Shown: positions 11,187-22,880 of the stretch, one piece after another
How positions within the stretch are numbered: the first letter of the stretch is position 1
How the letters are laid out: the number at the start of each line of letters is the position of its first letter
Source of the DNA: Wolfiporia cocos
Taxonomy: Eukaryota; Basidiomycota; Agaricomycetes; Polyporales; Phaeolaceae
DNA: 64,000 nucleotides
Reading direction: 5' to 3'
NCBI GenBank assembly: GCA_029448655.1
Contig: JACCLO010000004.1
Coordinates: 2,728,001-2,792,000, forward strand
Made by a program: the position numbers and the translations under genes
Notes under the pieces: model-generated
Told to the model about the DNA's origin: nothing
The model's input: the letters and a program-made list of their open reading frames with translations, nothing else
Database searches by the model: none

Positions 11187-13353
11187 TCACAGGGCGCTCC
11201 CGGCGAGCCAGCGCTGCACCATCACCAAAGATTGATTTGGCGTGTCATAGGGAACCTGCACGCAGAGAATCCAACGTTAGGCAGCCCACACCATGCAGAG
11301 TACGATGTACTCACCATGTGTCCCGCGCCATACAGCGTCGCGAATGTGAGCGGCCCCGCGCTCCTCGTGAGCCCAGCAACCTCTCCGTCGACCTCCCACT
11401 CTCTCAGCGGCTCCGCGACGAACCCGTCCTGCCCGGTCCACTCGAGGCCAAGCGTCATCCGCTCGTTGCCCACCTGTCCATCGCCCACACGCATCAGTCC
11501 TGCATACCACAATCCATCCCGAGAGCGAACGAAACGGCGCGCACCCAATTGCATATCCAGTCGTTCGCGCCGACGTAGATGAGCGCGCGTACGCCGCGCT
11601 CGAGGAGCGCGGCGATGTAGTACTGCGTCGGGAACTGCGGGTCATCCGCGGCGTGGAAGGCGGAGTTCACCTGCATGTTGCAGCTGCTGAAGTTGGCCGT
11701 GAGCGAAGGGTCGACGCCGATCTGCGCCCGGATGTCCGGGCGGTCGAGGTATGCGCCGATCGACCTGGTGCCAGAGTGAGGTGAGAAGATACTCTTGTTA
11801 GGGCGAGACGGGGAAGCGTACTTCGTGACGGGGTAGCAGAGCGTGTCCGAGATGGGGCCGTCGCTGTTGGAATATCAGTGGATCGGCATGCGATTACCAA
11901 ATTGACGAAGTACGCACCAAAGCTTGCTGACATCGTACGGGTTATATCCTAGCTCATGTTACTATATCGCGCAAAAGTTCATGGGAGAGATAATGCGCAC
12001 CGGTAGCATAGAACGGTTCCGAAATCTCGGCAGAACAGAAGAGGTTTGCTGCCTCGCATCCAATGCTGTCGAATTTGTCCACACAAGAGGCCTGAAGCAT
12101 GTCTTGGCATCTGGGAACCTATCGACCATAGTAAACGCGGAAGGTCAAGCCAGGAGAAATAGCTTTGTCTATTGAGAACGCACTGCTTGCTTCATCCGCA
12201 CGCAGGAGCTGCAAAATGTGGATGACTTTGTGTATTGCTGCATGATATATGGCACAGACATACCTGATATCCTGGACTGGGGGAACAGACACAGGGAGAC
12301 ACTGCATGTCATAGTAGGACGATGTCATTGTCGCCCAGTCGGTGCAACCATTGCCTGCGTAATTCATTAGATACCTATATGTTGAAGATGCCAGGATTAC
12401 GCACCAATCATAACGGAAGTGAGGTTGACGGGGGTGGCGCCTGCTTCGATCAACCTCACGTTCTGGTCATAGACGGCGGAAGCAAAGACAGGAATGTAGC
12501 GACCCTATCCAGGGAATTTCAGAATCCATCCAAGTGTATAAAATGCAGTGTATACCCCATAGGATTCCCCTGCCATGTGGAATGACCTGCCCTTGAACTT
12601 GCTGAAGTGCTCGAAGAAGATCGCGACGAACGCAGCGATGTCCTTCGCCGCTTCCGGCGTCGTGCTCTAATGCGTGCGGAGTTTATTCGGTTGAAGTACT
12701 GCGAGCGTCAATAAGGACGTACGACAGTCTCCCCATAGTCAGCATACGAGAAACCAACGCCAATGGGCTGGTCAATGAAGAAGATGTTGGCGTTCTCGTT
12801 CCACGCGTACGGGTTGAACGTCGCGTTGTCCGGGTTCGTGACTCTACACGGGCCTAGAGCACGCTACGATTAATGGACGCTTTTTGATGCAAAGCTGCGA
12901 TGCTGACCCAGCTCCATGAACAGGCCGAGGGACGAGGAGCAGCCGGGGCCTCCGTTCGTCCAGAAGATGACATCGTCTTTGTCGGGGTCACTCCTGCTCT
13001 CAAAGAAGTAGAAGAACAGGTGCCGAGCTCGTATGTCAATGTAGCCCGTGTATGCGCTACGATAAAGCGTCAAATGTACTAGCGAGAAGAGAGGATGCGG
13101 AATGAACCAACCCCACAGTCCCATCGCAAAAGTCGGACTTCTTGATCCTCACATTGTAATCGGGGAACAATGGGTGGCTCAGAGTCGTGAACGCAGAGGC
13201 AGACAATACGCTCAAGTCTTCCACCGGAGTAAATAGTCCGGCGTCGTAGGGCTCTGAGGCGACGAAGCTGACGGGGGATTGCAGGAATGGTTGCTGTGCC
13301 GCCGCGGTGGCGACCGCGAGGCTGCTCAGGCCCAGGAGAGGCCACGAGAACAT
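11187..13353 (-). CDS. Serine carboxypeptidase S10, paralog B
   Basis: Thirteen exons encode 495 residues: 13112-13353, 12908-13056, 12723-12853, 12556-12666, 12405-12504, 12264-12354, 12184-12208, 12001-12118, 11918-11948, 11822-11863, 11545-11764, 11315-11473 and 11187-11255. Ten of the thirteen exons have exactly the same length as their counterparts in paralog A. The protein starts [20 protein letters not shown] (signal peptide). It has [15 protein letters not shown], the intact [10 protein letters not shown] oxyanion-hole motif, Ser in GESYGG, Asp in GANDWICNW and His in GAGHM. A second extra Cys follows in GNGCTDW. It is the likely ancestral-like, fully canonical copy. Such enzymes trim peptides at acid pH outside the cell or in the vacuole. 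Confidence 0.93.
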
Positions 13354-13899
13354 GGTGGTGCAGTCGTTGGCCAAGGGAGTCCGTTCCGCCGTCCAGGGGC
13401 TTATAACGTCTGCTCTGTTGAAGATACACGGCTGGCACACGGAACGCGGCCAGACGCTGGGAACCGCGATAAGGCGACGCGGTCACATGCTCGAATCGCG
13501 ACGCGACGAGACGCGACGCCAAGCAGCGACGCGTGACGTGTCCGCGTCGTGCTGAAGAATGCGGGAACGTTGCTATGCGATTCCGCCCTGTATTAGCAAT
13601 GAAGACTGGGATGCAGCGTTGGACGAGGATGCGAGATTTTCGGCGTTTCATGTGGGTGAACAGCAGGGTAAACGTTGTCGCGTCTCTTTTTCCGGAGTAG
13701 GAATCCGTCTTGCTATAATGGGTAGGAGCCCTGCGATCGCGATAAGCATGATCGAATATACGTAGTTGCGGTGGCGCAGCCGGGATTCTCACTCAGCAAG
13801 GTGAAAACCCTTCTTGCGTCATAGCTATCTTCGCCCGTGTATATATAGCTCGACGGGGAGCCACGGGGCACCATCCTCAACCATCGTCCTCTCATAACA
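13354..13899. promoter_or_regulatory. Divergent promoter between carboxypeptidase B and alcohol dehydrogenase A
   Basis: This 546 bp region separates two divergent start codons. It contains a CG-rich part (13,441-13,560) with ACGCGT near 13,531 and a 14 bp element, GGCGACGCGGTCAC, at 13473-13486. The same 14 bp recurs before the second dehydrogenase at 15535-15548. A TATATATA-like run at about 13,840-13,848 lies roughly 55 bp before the dehydrogenase ATG and is the probable TATA box. Confidence 0.5.
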
Positions 13900-15207
13900 A
13901 TGTCTGCAGCTCATCCCAAGACCTACACCGCGTATGCCTTCACTGAGAAGGGTGGTCCCCTCAAACCCATCACCCTCGAGTGGAAGGACCCTCAGCCCGG
14001 CGAAATTGTCGCCAAGGTGCTCGCATGCGGTGTATGCGCGAGGCAGGTTTTGTCCTACATTGGCACTGCATACCGTTTTCACCTCGCGGTTGCAGCGACA
14101 TGGCTGCCAAGTACCAGGCATTCCCTGGAGTCCAGTATCCCATTGTCCCAGGACACGAGATTGTCGGCGAGGTCGTCGCTATTCCCACGACCGAGCAGAG
14201 GTGGAAAATCGGGCAGCGCGTTGGTAGCGGCTGGCACGGTGGACACTGCCATGCTTGCGTAAACTGTGTCAAAGGCGACTATGTCACCTGCGAGAAGCAG
14301 GACATCAATGGTAGGACATTTCTCCGTTTCCGAACTCGAAGCAATGTTGAGCGTTGTCACCCAGGAATCCTGAGGCACGGTGGATACGCTGAATACGTGA
14401 CACTGAGGACGGAGGCTGTGGCGGCTATTCCGGATGGCATGGACCCTGCTGAGGTGGCCCCTCTCTTCTGTGCCGGAGTTACCACCTTCAGTATGCGCCA
14501 CCTTAGGCTACACATATCTGGCTAGGCTGACTGCAATGTCATAGACTCCCTGCGCAACATGTCCTGCAGACCTCCTGACTACGTTGCTGTCCAAGGTATC
14601 GGGTACGCGCCCGCGCCACTTCAGCCACATGCATGTGCTAATCGGAACACACAGCGGCCTCGGACACCTGGGCGTCCAGTTCTCCAAGGCAATGGGCTTC
14701 CGCACCGTCGCGCTCTCCACATCCTCCGCAAAGGAGGAGCTCGCGCGCTCCCTCGGTGCGGACGTGTACATCGACAGCTCGAAGGAAAACGCAACGGAGG
14801 CACTCCAGCGGCTCGGAGGCGCGCGCCTCATCATGTGCACCGCACCGAACCCGCAGATCATTCGTGACATGATCCCCGCCCTCGCCGCGCGCGGCGAGCT
14901 CCTCGTCCTTGCACTCACCGACGACGCGACCATCAGCCTCGGTGAGTGCCCGACCCTTCCCCGAGCTCGTCGAGCTTGGCGCTGAGCGGGAGAAGGCTGA
15001 TCTTGTCGGGTTGCAGGCTCGCTCATTGGCAAGGGCTTGTCGATCCGCGGATGGCCGAGCGGCGTGGCTTCGGACTCGGCGGACACGCTTGAGTTTGCGA
15101 AGGCAAACAACGTTAAGGTCATGGTGGAGAAGTTCCCGCTCGCGAAGGCGAACGAGGCATTCGACCACCGCAGCTCCGCGCGCTTCCGTGCCGTGCTCAT
15201 TCCTTGA
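13900..15207 (+). CDS. Zinc alcohol dehydrogenase (cinnamyl/mannitol type), paralog A
   Basis: This is a medium-chain NAD(P)-dependent, zinc-dependent alcohol dehydrogenase. Exons 13900-14042, 14096-14310, 14365-14490, 14545-14602, 14655-14941 and 15017-15207 encode 339 residues. Features in order are catalytic zinc ligands in ACGVCASD and PIVPGHEIVGEV, the GSGWHGGHCHACVNC structural-zinc region, and the nucleotide-binding GIGGLGHLGVQFSKAMG. The end is SSARFRAVLIP. Intron 1 (14043-14095) has to use a GC donor (AG|GCAGGT) to keep frame and give the expected Ser-Asp after VCA. The adjacent paralog at 15785 has the same six-exon layout. The substrate is unknown; aromatic or aliphatic aldehydes are typical for the family. 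Confidence 0.93.
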
Positions 15208-15784
15208 GCAGATATCTGTGACAAGCGGAAACAGGCAAGCAGCGGTTTTGCGACGGTGGCATAGTTGCCGTTTGGCACGTTCTGTACATTACCCAACTAG
15301 ACATTATCTGTAGACCTGTTCAAACTTTGACCTCGACATTCGGCCGACTTCTAAGGCCGATCAAATTCGATGCAGTAGCACAGTTCCTTGAGGCAGTGAA
15401 TGTAAGAAACTTTGCTGGAGCATTTTACATACAACACTCACGCCTTACCCGCTAAAGGCCGGCTCCAGCTGAGACCGAGCTATCTCTCCGTCTGTATCCG
15501 TACCGTATCGGACCAATCGGCGCGCGATATGTCGGGCGACGCGGTCACGTGGTCGCGTCGCGGGCTCGCACGTGTCGGGTGGCGGCTGGCCCCGACTTGC
15601 GGCGTACGCGTCCGAAGCTGCAATGTAGCTTCTGCAGCATCAAGAATGTTTCTGTCTGCCTTAAGGTTTGGTCGCTGCGCAGCTCAGGGTCAAGCTACGC
15701 AGGATATAAGGAGCACTCGAGCCATGCACTATGATCCTTATCATCTGCTCTCTCAGAGATCTCAGCACTTACTGACGACTAATC
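15208..15784. promoter_or_regulatory. Region between dehydrogenase paralogs, with shared upstream element
   Basis: This 577 bp stretch is the 3' flank of paralog A and the promoter of paralog B. It repeats the 14 bp GGCGACGCGGTCAC element at 15535-15548. A GGATATAAGGA sequence near 15,702 is a plausible TATA box about 80 bp before the start. Open frames here overlap the next gene's 5' part and are not coding. Confidence 0.5.
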
Positions 15785-17092
15785 ATGTCCACTTACTCAC
15801 ACCCGGATTCGTACAAAGCATACGCCTTCCTAGAGAAGGGAGGCCCGCTTGTCCCGATCACGTTTGAGTGGAAGGACCCCCAGCCGGGCGAGATTGTCGT
15901 CAAAGTGCTCGCATGCGGCGTCTGCGCGAGGCAAGCACTCCGTCTGGCATCTTCATCGGCTCCACCGCGTTCTGACCGCACGCATGCAGCGACATGGCCG
16001 CGAAGCACCAGACGGTCCCTGCGGTCAGGTACCCCATCGTCCCGGGGCACGAGATCGTCGGTGATGTCGCCGCTGTGCCCGCCACAGAGACGAAATGGAC
16101 GGTCGGCCAGCGCGTGGGCAGTGGCTGGCACGGCGGGCACTGCCACTCCTGCGCGAGCTGCGTCAGGGGTGACTACATCGTCTGTGAGAAGGAGGATATC
16201 AACGGTGTGTCTCATGTCCCGTCGCGTGGCGAGTCTACTCACCGGACACCAAGGAATTTTGAGACATGGTGGGTACGCAGAGTATGTGACTCTGAGGACA
16301 GAGGCTGTAGCCGCTGTCCCTGATGGAATGGACCCCGCCGAGGCTGCTCCCCTGTTCTGTGCAGGTGTAACCACATTCAGTACGTGGTTCATTGTTGTTC
16401 GAGAACAACGCGCCTCACTCCATGACCGTAGACTCTCTTCGTAACATGTCTTGCAAGCCTCCTGCATACGTCGCGATCCAAGGAATTGGGCATGTCAAAC
16501 TGTGTTCTGTAAGGGCAATGAGTGCTAATGATTGTTTTGGATTTCAGCGGCCTAGGACATCTCGGCATCCAATTCTCAAAGGCGATGGGCTTCCGCACCG
16601 TTGCGCTCTCCACATCCGCCGCGAAGGAGGAGCTGGCGCGCTCGCTCGGTGCGGACATCTACCTCGACGGCTCAAAAGTCAACCACGCCGAGGCACTGCG
16701 ACAGCTCGGCGGCGCGTCCGTCGTGATGTGCACCGCGCCCAACACGCAGATCATACGCGAGATGATCCACGCGCTCGCGCCGCGCGGTGAGCTGCTCGTG
16801 CTCGCGCTCACCGACAACGCGAACGTCGATCTCGGTACGTCTTATCCGAGCGCTCAACTTAAGCTAGCGGGAGAACGGCTGATCGTCGCGGCGTTGTGCA
16901 GGAGAGATGATCGTCAAGGGCCTGTCTGTCCGCGGATGGCCGAGTGGGTCGGCGACGGATTCTGGGGATTGTCTGGAGTTCGCAAAGGCGAATAATGTGA
17001 GGGTGATGGTGGAGCGATTCCCGCTGGACAAGGCGAATGAGGCTTTCGACCATCGTAGCTCCGCTCGTTTCCGCGCCGTCCTTATCCCCTGA
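15785..17092 (+). CDS. Zinc alcohol dehydrogenase, paralog B
   Basis: Exons 15785-15930, 15990-16204, 16254-16379, 16432-16489, 16548-16834 and 16902-17092 encode 340 residues. Exons 2 to 6 have the same lengths as those of paralog A. Zinc and cofactor motifs are intact: ACGVCASD, GHEIVGDVAAVP, GSGWHGGHCHSCASC and GGLGHLGIQFSKAMG. Two introns need GC donors. Intron 1 (15931-15989, AG|GCAAGC) is at the same site as in paralog A. Intron 4 (16490-16547, GG|GCATGT) sits where paralog A has GT. A good branch site (TGCTAAT) lies near 16,533. The two genes are a recent tandem duplication. The stop lies just before the possible 3' exon of the convergent DUF6593 gene. Confidence 0.93.
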
Positions 17093-17327
17093 GCTGCTAG
17101 TCAAGCTGGCAACGCATCTTCACACCGTAGAATTTCAATGACTTTACTTCAGAGTACCAGTCAGTTCCATCCGCAGGCGTTTCCGGTGCAAGAGCCACCA
17201 GTGAGCCAATAAGAACCAGGAGTTGCGGTAAGTAGCCAATGACAATGAAGCCCAAGTCGCCCATAGATCCCAGAATCTCAACCAGAAACCCGAACGCATC
17301 TGAAAGCCCGATAAAGAAAGTAGTCAG

Positions 17328-18043
17328 TCATGCTTCGATCCCACCTCCCTCCCCCGGCTCCTCATCGTGCTCAGAGACGCGCATCGCCTGGTGATCAGTT
17401 ACTTTGTCCCTCCGCTTCTTCTCCATGATCATAAAGGTGACAACGACCATGTCGATGTCCAGGGTGGCTGGTTGGATGCGGAGGTACCATTTCTTTTCCC
17501 CACGGAAGAAGCCCTCCTTGACCACATCCTGTGTATATCGTGCCACCTCTTTTCCGGTGTTGGAGTCTGTCAGCTGGAGATCGGAATGAAGCATGTTGGT
17601 ACCAAAATCGATGGACGTGCGATACGTACGACTAGGCCAACCCCCTTCACGACTTTCCACTTGTATACCTCATCATCGTTCCCCAGGAAATATCGGGTCC
17701 TGACAGAAACACAATTCCATAAAACTCGATCTGCCATATAGCCGGGGAAAGAAACTTACGTGCTGAACCCCTTTCGGTTTTTGTACAGCAGCTCCTTGAC
17801 GAGTAGCTCCTGCTCGGACCCATCGAACACGTAGCTCCGAACGATCGAATGCGAGCCCCACTTCCGCCAGTTAATTTCCGCGACGAAGCTTTCGCACTCT
17901 GTCTCCGCCGGTCGCCTGATGCGCGAGACATAGTGTCCGCCGATGATATGCGGCTTCGTCGTCGTGACCTGATATTGTGCAACGCCATTCGCAGAGACTA
18001 ATGTCATGAGCTCCGGGTCATTCGGAACGAGATAGAGGTTCAT
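17328..18043 (-). CDS. DUF6593 domain protein
   Basis: Exons 17760-18043, 17630-17699 and 17328-17573 encode 199 residues. The protein starts MNLYLVPNDPELMTLVS and has IRRPAETECESFVAEINW, YFLGNDDEVYKWKVVKGVGL and a conserved hydrophobic strand DIDMVVVTFMIMEKKRR. These are typical of DUF6593, a family abundant in mushroom-forming fungi. Its function is unknown. The C-terminus is acidic and Gly-rich. A splice alternative near the stop would replace it with a hydrophobic 67-residue tail ending at 17097; see findings. There is no signal peptide. Confidence 0.85.
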
Positions 18044-18657
18044 TGGCTGAAGTCGCTAATGGAGGATGAGACGACCCTGGCGAGGTTCCTACGAAAGCTC
18101 AGTGCGCGACAATGACTCTAGAGGATGTCAAGGTGTCAGTGAGGATCCGATGTGAGGCTGCCTTGATCTCGGGGCCACATAGACCTGGGATACGGTCTAG
18201 AGCGACGCCGCTCGATCAGTTACAATCGAGCCTGAGATGCTCGGTGACGTCGACTGCTAAAACGACAATATGCGGCAGTAGGGACGGACGCCTGGTCAAA
18301 ATCGTGATGATCGTATGGTCACGGAGAGCCGAACAGATGGAAGACTCACCCTTAGAATGTTGAGCCTGCAGATATGGGAACGGGGTTTTCGTGCTGTGTT
18401 TCAGCTTGTATGCTAGCTATGAAGCTTTCAAGTCAGTAGGGATTCATCAGGACATGCTACACTTTGCACCACATCAACGCTGCACTGTCACGCGACAGAA
18501 ATAGCAAATTGTGGAGAACGCTGATGATTGTGAGAGCGTAATGTGTGTACACAATGTAGATTACAAAACGGACCTGATATACAGGGCACATGCAGATGCT
18601 AAGGTACAGTATGAAATAGATGGATCGTGCGCGTGTCATGACAGTCCAGAGAGCCAG
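18044..18657. other. Intergenic region between DUF6593 gene and SCAP
   Basis: This 614 bp stretch is the DUF6593 promoter and the SCAP 3' flank. Short open frames at 18112 and 18457 show no family content. I see no RNA gene or repeat here. Confidence 0.45.
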
Positions 18658-21600
18658 CTATTCCGTGCGTAGTTTCCTGATGATGTCCGCAGACGATCGC
18701 CGATGGCGCATTCTTGACCAACTGAAGTCGAACAGGCCAACAGTATTTCCGAACCCGGCCAAGCAGAACGCCGGGCTGCTGACGAGAGGAGTGACCCGGG
18801 TGAAGTGCAGCCGTGGGACGAGGGGCTCGTTCCTACGCCTCTGCAGCGGAGAGTTCGTTCGGCCGTTGGCAAGTCTTGTGATGGAGTTTTCTCGCTTCCT
18901 CTTCTGACTTGTGCGCTCCTCGACGTCACAATTGAGGGCGGACAGAGGTGAGCAGTGCAGTTTGGAATCTGCAGGGTCGAACGTCCACAGTTCCCACCGC
19001 TCTAGAGTATCCGCACTCAAACCATGCGGGGACTCTGCGATGACCTGAACCTTGCCTTTGCGATCGCTATGGGTTCTAGCGAATGGGGCTCGAGCTCTGC
19101 GACGGACGCCGACAATTTTGTCTCCCGCGACATCCCAGCATCCCCTCTCAAACGTCGTTTCTGCCACCCGGACGACGACGAGACTTTGCCATATCGATGC
19201 AGGCGCCTGTGACGGGAACGCGCCTGCCGCTGGTGTAACATCGACAGGACCGACGGGATGTGGGTCAGACTCGTCAACGTCCGCGCTGACGAAGAGCGTT
19301 TCATGGTTACGGCGTATCCCGTCTTTCTCGGTCGTCCGGCGAGAATGCACGCCGTGCGCTGATACTGGGAACATCGCGGACGGGTTCAGGGCTGAGCTCG
19401 TTGATGAGAATGATGGCGCTCTTGAGTGTGAACGGGGTGTGGCGCTGCCGCTCAGAGAGGTCAACGACGCGGTGCTGCCACTACGAGATCTGCGACCAAG
19501 ACCACTGGCCCGAAGCGAGTGCTGCGGTTGGTTGCAAGGGCAGGAGCATCGCCTCGTAGGGAGGTACAGGTAAGCACGATAGAACAGTATGACTTGGCCA
19601 ACGGAGAACGACACTAGGAAGTTTTCGCAGGGAAGTTCTCCGCAAGTCGAACAAGCATTTTGATTGACAGCGGTTAATCGCAAATGATTAATGTTGCCAT
19701 AAGACTCCTCCAGAATGAACAGGCATTCGCGCGTGCCTGCATCCCACAGGGAGACCACCCCCGCCTGGGTCGCTGCCGCGATGATGGTATGTTGTGTTCC
19801 GTCAAGGTCCACAAAGCAGACGTCGGCCTTGCAGACGAGATCGTGTGGGTTTCCAGCTGCAACCCAGCATTCGTACGGAATGAGTTTGTCTTTTCCATCA
19901 AGGTCGGATAGCTCGAACGTTCCGTCGTTTAAGCAGAACCCGACCAGTAAGCGGTCCTCGCCGCGGATGGCCAGCAGCAAGGTCTTGGTGATCGATGCCG
20001 AACGTGAGGGAGTCACGTAACAGGCCTTGGGTGTCGAGTCGAGCTCCCATCTGACGGTGGTCCCATTCTCGTACGCCGCGTACAGATACTCGATGACGTT
20101 GGCATTCACGGAACTTTCTGAAGGCGGCGGTGACGGCGTGAGTGGACGAACGGGAGACGGTGGACGAGATCGAGGAGACGTAAAATAGAGCTGAGTGACA
20201 GCGGCAGAGGTTGTGTTGTCGAGGAACAGCTGCAGACATGGCTTGACCTCGTCTCTGCCAATCGACCATACACCAATCAACCCTGAGCCTGTTCCAACCG
20301 CGCACAGCACCCCGGATTCATGGACCGCAATGCTCGTCAACGTCGCCGATGCAGTTGAAGACGTGCTCGCATTGTCCAGCAGAATGTCGGACGTGTCGAC
20401 CATCTGATGCGTCCGCGGCATCGTCCTCCATATTACGAATTCGTTTTCCAAGCCGATCGTAGCGACGATCCTTCTGTCGTTGCTTGACGCGATCAACTCC
20501 ACGTCGTTCTGGAACGCTCGCGGGAGCGTCGTGAATGCGATCTCTCCCTCGACCGAAGACCCTTCTTCCGAGCTCGCAGACTCCGGTTCCGGCTTCTGTC
20601 GCTGCGCCTCCAGCAGTTCCACGTTCTTCAGCAAGTACAAGAGAAGGCCGTACAGCAGAATTGTAGTACCAGCGATAGGCACAACCATAATCTTCATCAG
20701 CCACCAGATAGGCCTGATCATGCGCGACCACGCTCGAGACATCTTGGAGGAGCGCACGCGCGGCATCCCCTCGCCGCCTGCCGTCGACAATTGAGGCGGA
20801 CGGACGTCCTCTTCAGGTGCGAGGACCAGGATTGTCGGCGACTCGACACGGACGTGCACGAGCGCATCGTCTGCTGGATTGAGAATCTGCCAAAGTCGGA
20901 ACGCAGGCGAGACACGGTCGGTAGGCGTGATCTTGTGCGTTTGCCGCATTTGGTGGCGTAGATGATGTCGTGCATCATGATGCGTAGAGGAGGGGGAGGT
21001 AGCAACCCAAAGCGTGGCTGTGATTGCGAGGAGCTAAGTTGCAGGGTCAACTTGGGACTCCGTATATACTGTCGCTTCGTGCTTACTAAGAACAAACTGA
21101 TGTTCTTGCCAGGCCGACCGCGGATGGTGTTCTTAATCGCTGTCAGTGCTTGACGCCAAGTTTGTGCAGGGGGCAAAGTGGGGCGCTGAGTGGATTTATT
21201 CAAATCTGTGGGAGACAGATTGGTGTTCTGCCGTAGAAGCTCGTCCAACTAGAGTCTCAAGTCAGTCGTCTACTCAACCGTTTCTCGCGCAGCATAACTT
21301 ACTTCAAGCCGTTGAATATCGATTGACAGTACAGTCACGAAGAATGTGTGTACGAGGAACCAGTGCGCGACCAGCACAACAATCGAGAAGGCACAGAACT
21401 GACGGATGGCTCCGCTCGAGAAGAAAGCAATAACTCCAAGTACTGCGTTGTACGAGACGACTTTCAGCGTATTGGAAGTACCAGCCTGACTAAGTCCAAC
21501 GGCAATTCTGTCCTTGACCGGTATAGTGATAGGAGTCTTGAGCACTGCGTCGACCTGTCAAGACGTCTTAGGACCGGAGCCGAGAAAGAGTAGTAGTTGC

Positions 21601-22880
21601 CTACAATTTGGAACATGTTCTCAACACCTATGAAGCTGACAATGATCGGGAATAACTCCCTGCGAACACATTAGCTAACGTTCAGGTAACTCGCATGAGA
21701 ATGACACTACCATGGAACCATCGTCACTCTGAACCCCACGAGCGCACAAACACTAAGACTTGTGATTGTACTAACGACGAGCTCAATAATGCCCGTGACT
21801 GCCAAACCAATGCGGGAGTGCACAGTGCGAGTGCGTCGCATGAACCTCAGAGTGTATACCACGAACGCAAGATACGCAGAGTAGCAGAACACGGAGAGAA
21901 AAGTGAGGCGACTCTTCGTTGACATGCTCTTGTCATACTATTTCATTTATAAGCCTCCGAATAAGTAACGTAGAGGTGTGCTTACCTCAAGCGCGATGAG
22001 CTTGGGTGTCTGAGCTTGCACAACAAGATCGCCACTCCAGCCAGCAGCTTCCTCGAGCACTCGTAGCCATTTGTAGTGACCAGCATTTCCAAGGCAGTCT
22101 CGGTCCGGGAAGAGGTAAGTGAGGGCAAGAAACATAGCCGAATCCAGGTAAGAAGCAGTAGGATCAGCCAGTTCGCGTCCGGCAAATACCATCTCGGGGC
22201 TAATGGAGACGCCCGATACAGTGATGTTCTGGGACAGATTGATGGTATCCAAGATGTGGCGGTCGGACAGCAGAGCCTCTTCGTCGTGATTCCAGAAGGC
22301 AAGAGGACTGAGGGAGAAGCAGGAGCCGGCTGGCGTCTTCAGGCAGGGGATCCCGCGCCGCGCGAGGGTTCTCGAGATGCGATCTTCGATCTGCAAGGCA
22401 GTCTGCAGCGTGCTGACGTCGAGCGCGTCAATTCCGTACTCCTGGGAGACGCTGCCTATGAGAACACGCTCCGCACGCAGGATGCCTTGTGTGCCGCATT
22501 GCACACGTGCGACAGAGTCCTCGCGGACGCGCAGAGCAGAGTGGCCGACCCAGGGGTCACGCAGGTCATGCTGCGCAAAGTAGCTCGAGATGTCATCGGG
22601 CGTCAAGAATGTATCAAGAACGCGAAGCGTGAAGCCAGCAAAGAAGTGCGTCTCAGGAGAGGTGTATATGGCTATAGCCGGGAAGAGCAGAGATGTGATG
22701 ACAATGGAGGATACAAGGATGAGACGAATCTGGTGGGTTGCACAGTGACTGAGTGGGCAGTAGAGCGTCAGTACTGCGGGCGAACAACCGCTGTTGCACG
22801 CACATTCCAAACCTATGGAAGAAATGACTTCCGTATGTCCGCGCGCGCTGCAGCAGAGGTGGAGTCGGTAGAGAGTACAT
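18658..22880 (-). CDS. SCP1: SREBP cleavage-activating protein (SCAP)
   Basis: SCAP is the ER sterol sensor that escorts the SREBP transcription factor. Exons 22804-22880, 21986-22748, 21711-21937, 21605-21659, 21303-21554, 21087-21248 and 18658-21033 encode 1,303 residues. The first membrane span (LILVSSIVITSLLFPAIAIY) precedes a large lumenal loop. The sterol-sensing domain follows, with LFPIIVSFIGVENMFQIVDA, GLSQAGTSNTLKVVSYN and IAFFSSGAIRQFCAFSIVVL. After another span (SLFLLLAITATLWVAT), the last exon has one more span and a WD40-type region (FVIWRT, GLIGVWSIGRD, GVVSLWDAGTRECLFILEE). The 21938-21985 acceptor is the least certain splice site. Its presence implies a working SREBP oxygen/sterol response. 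Confidence 0.9.
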
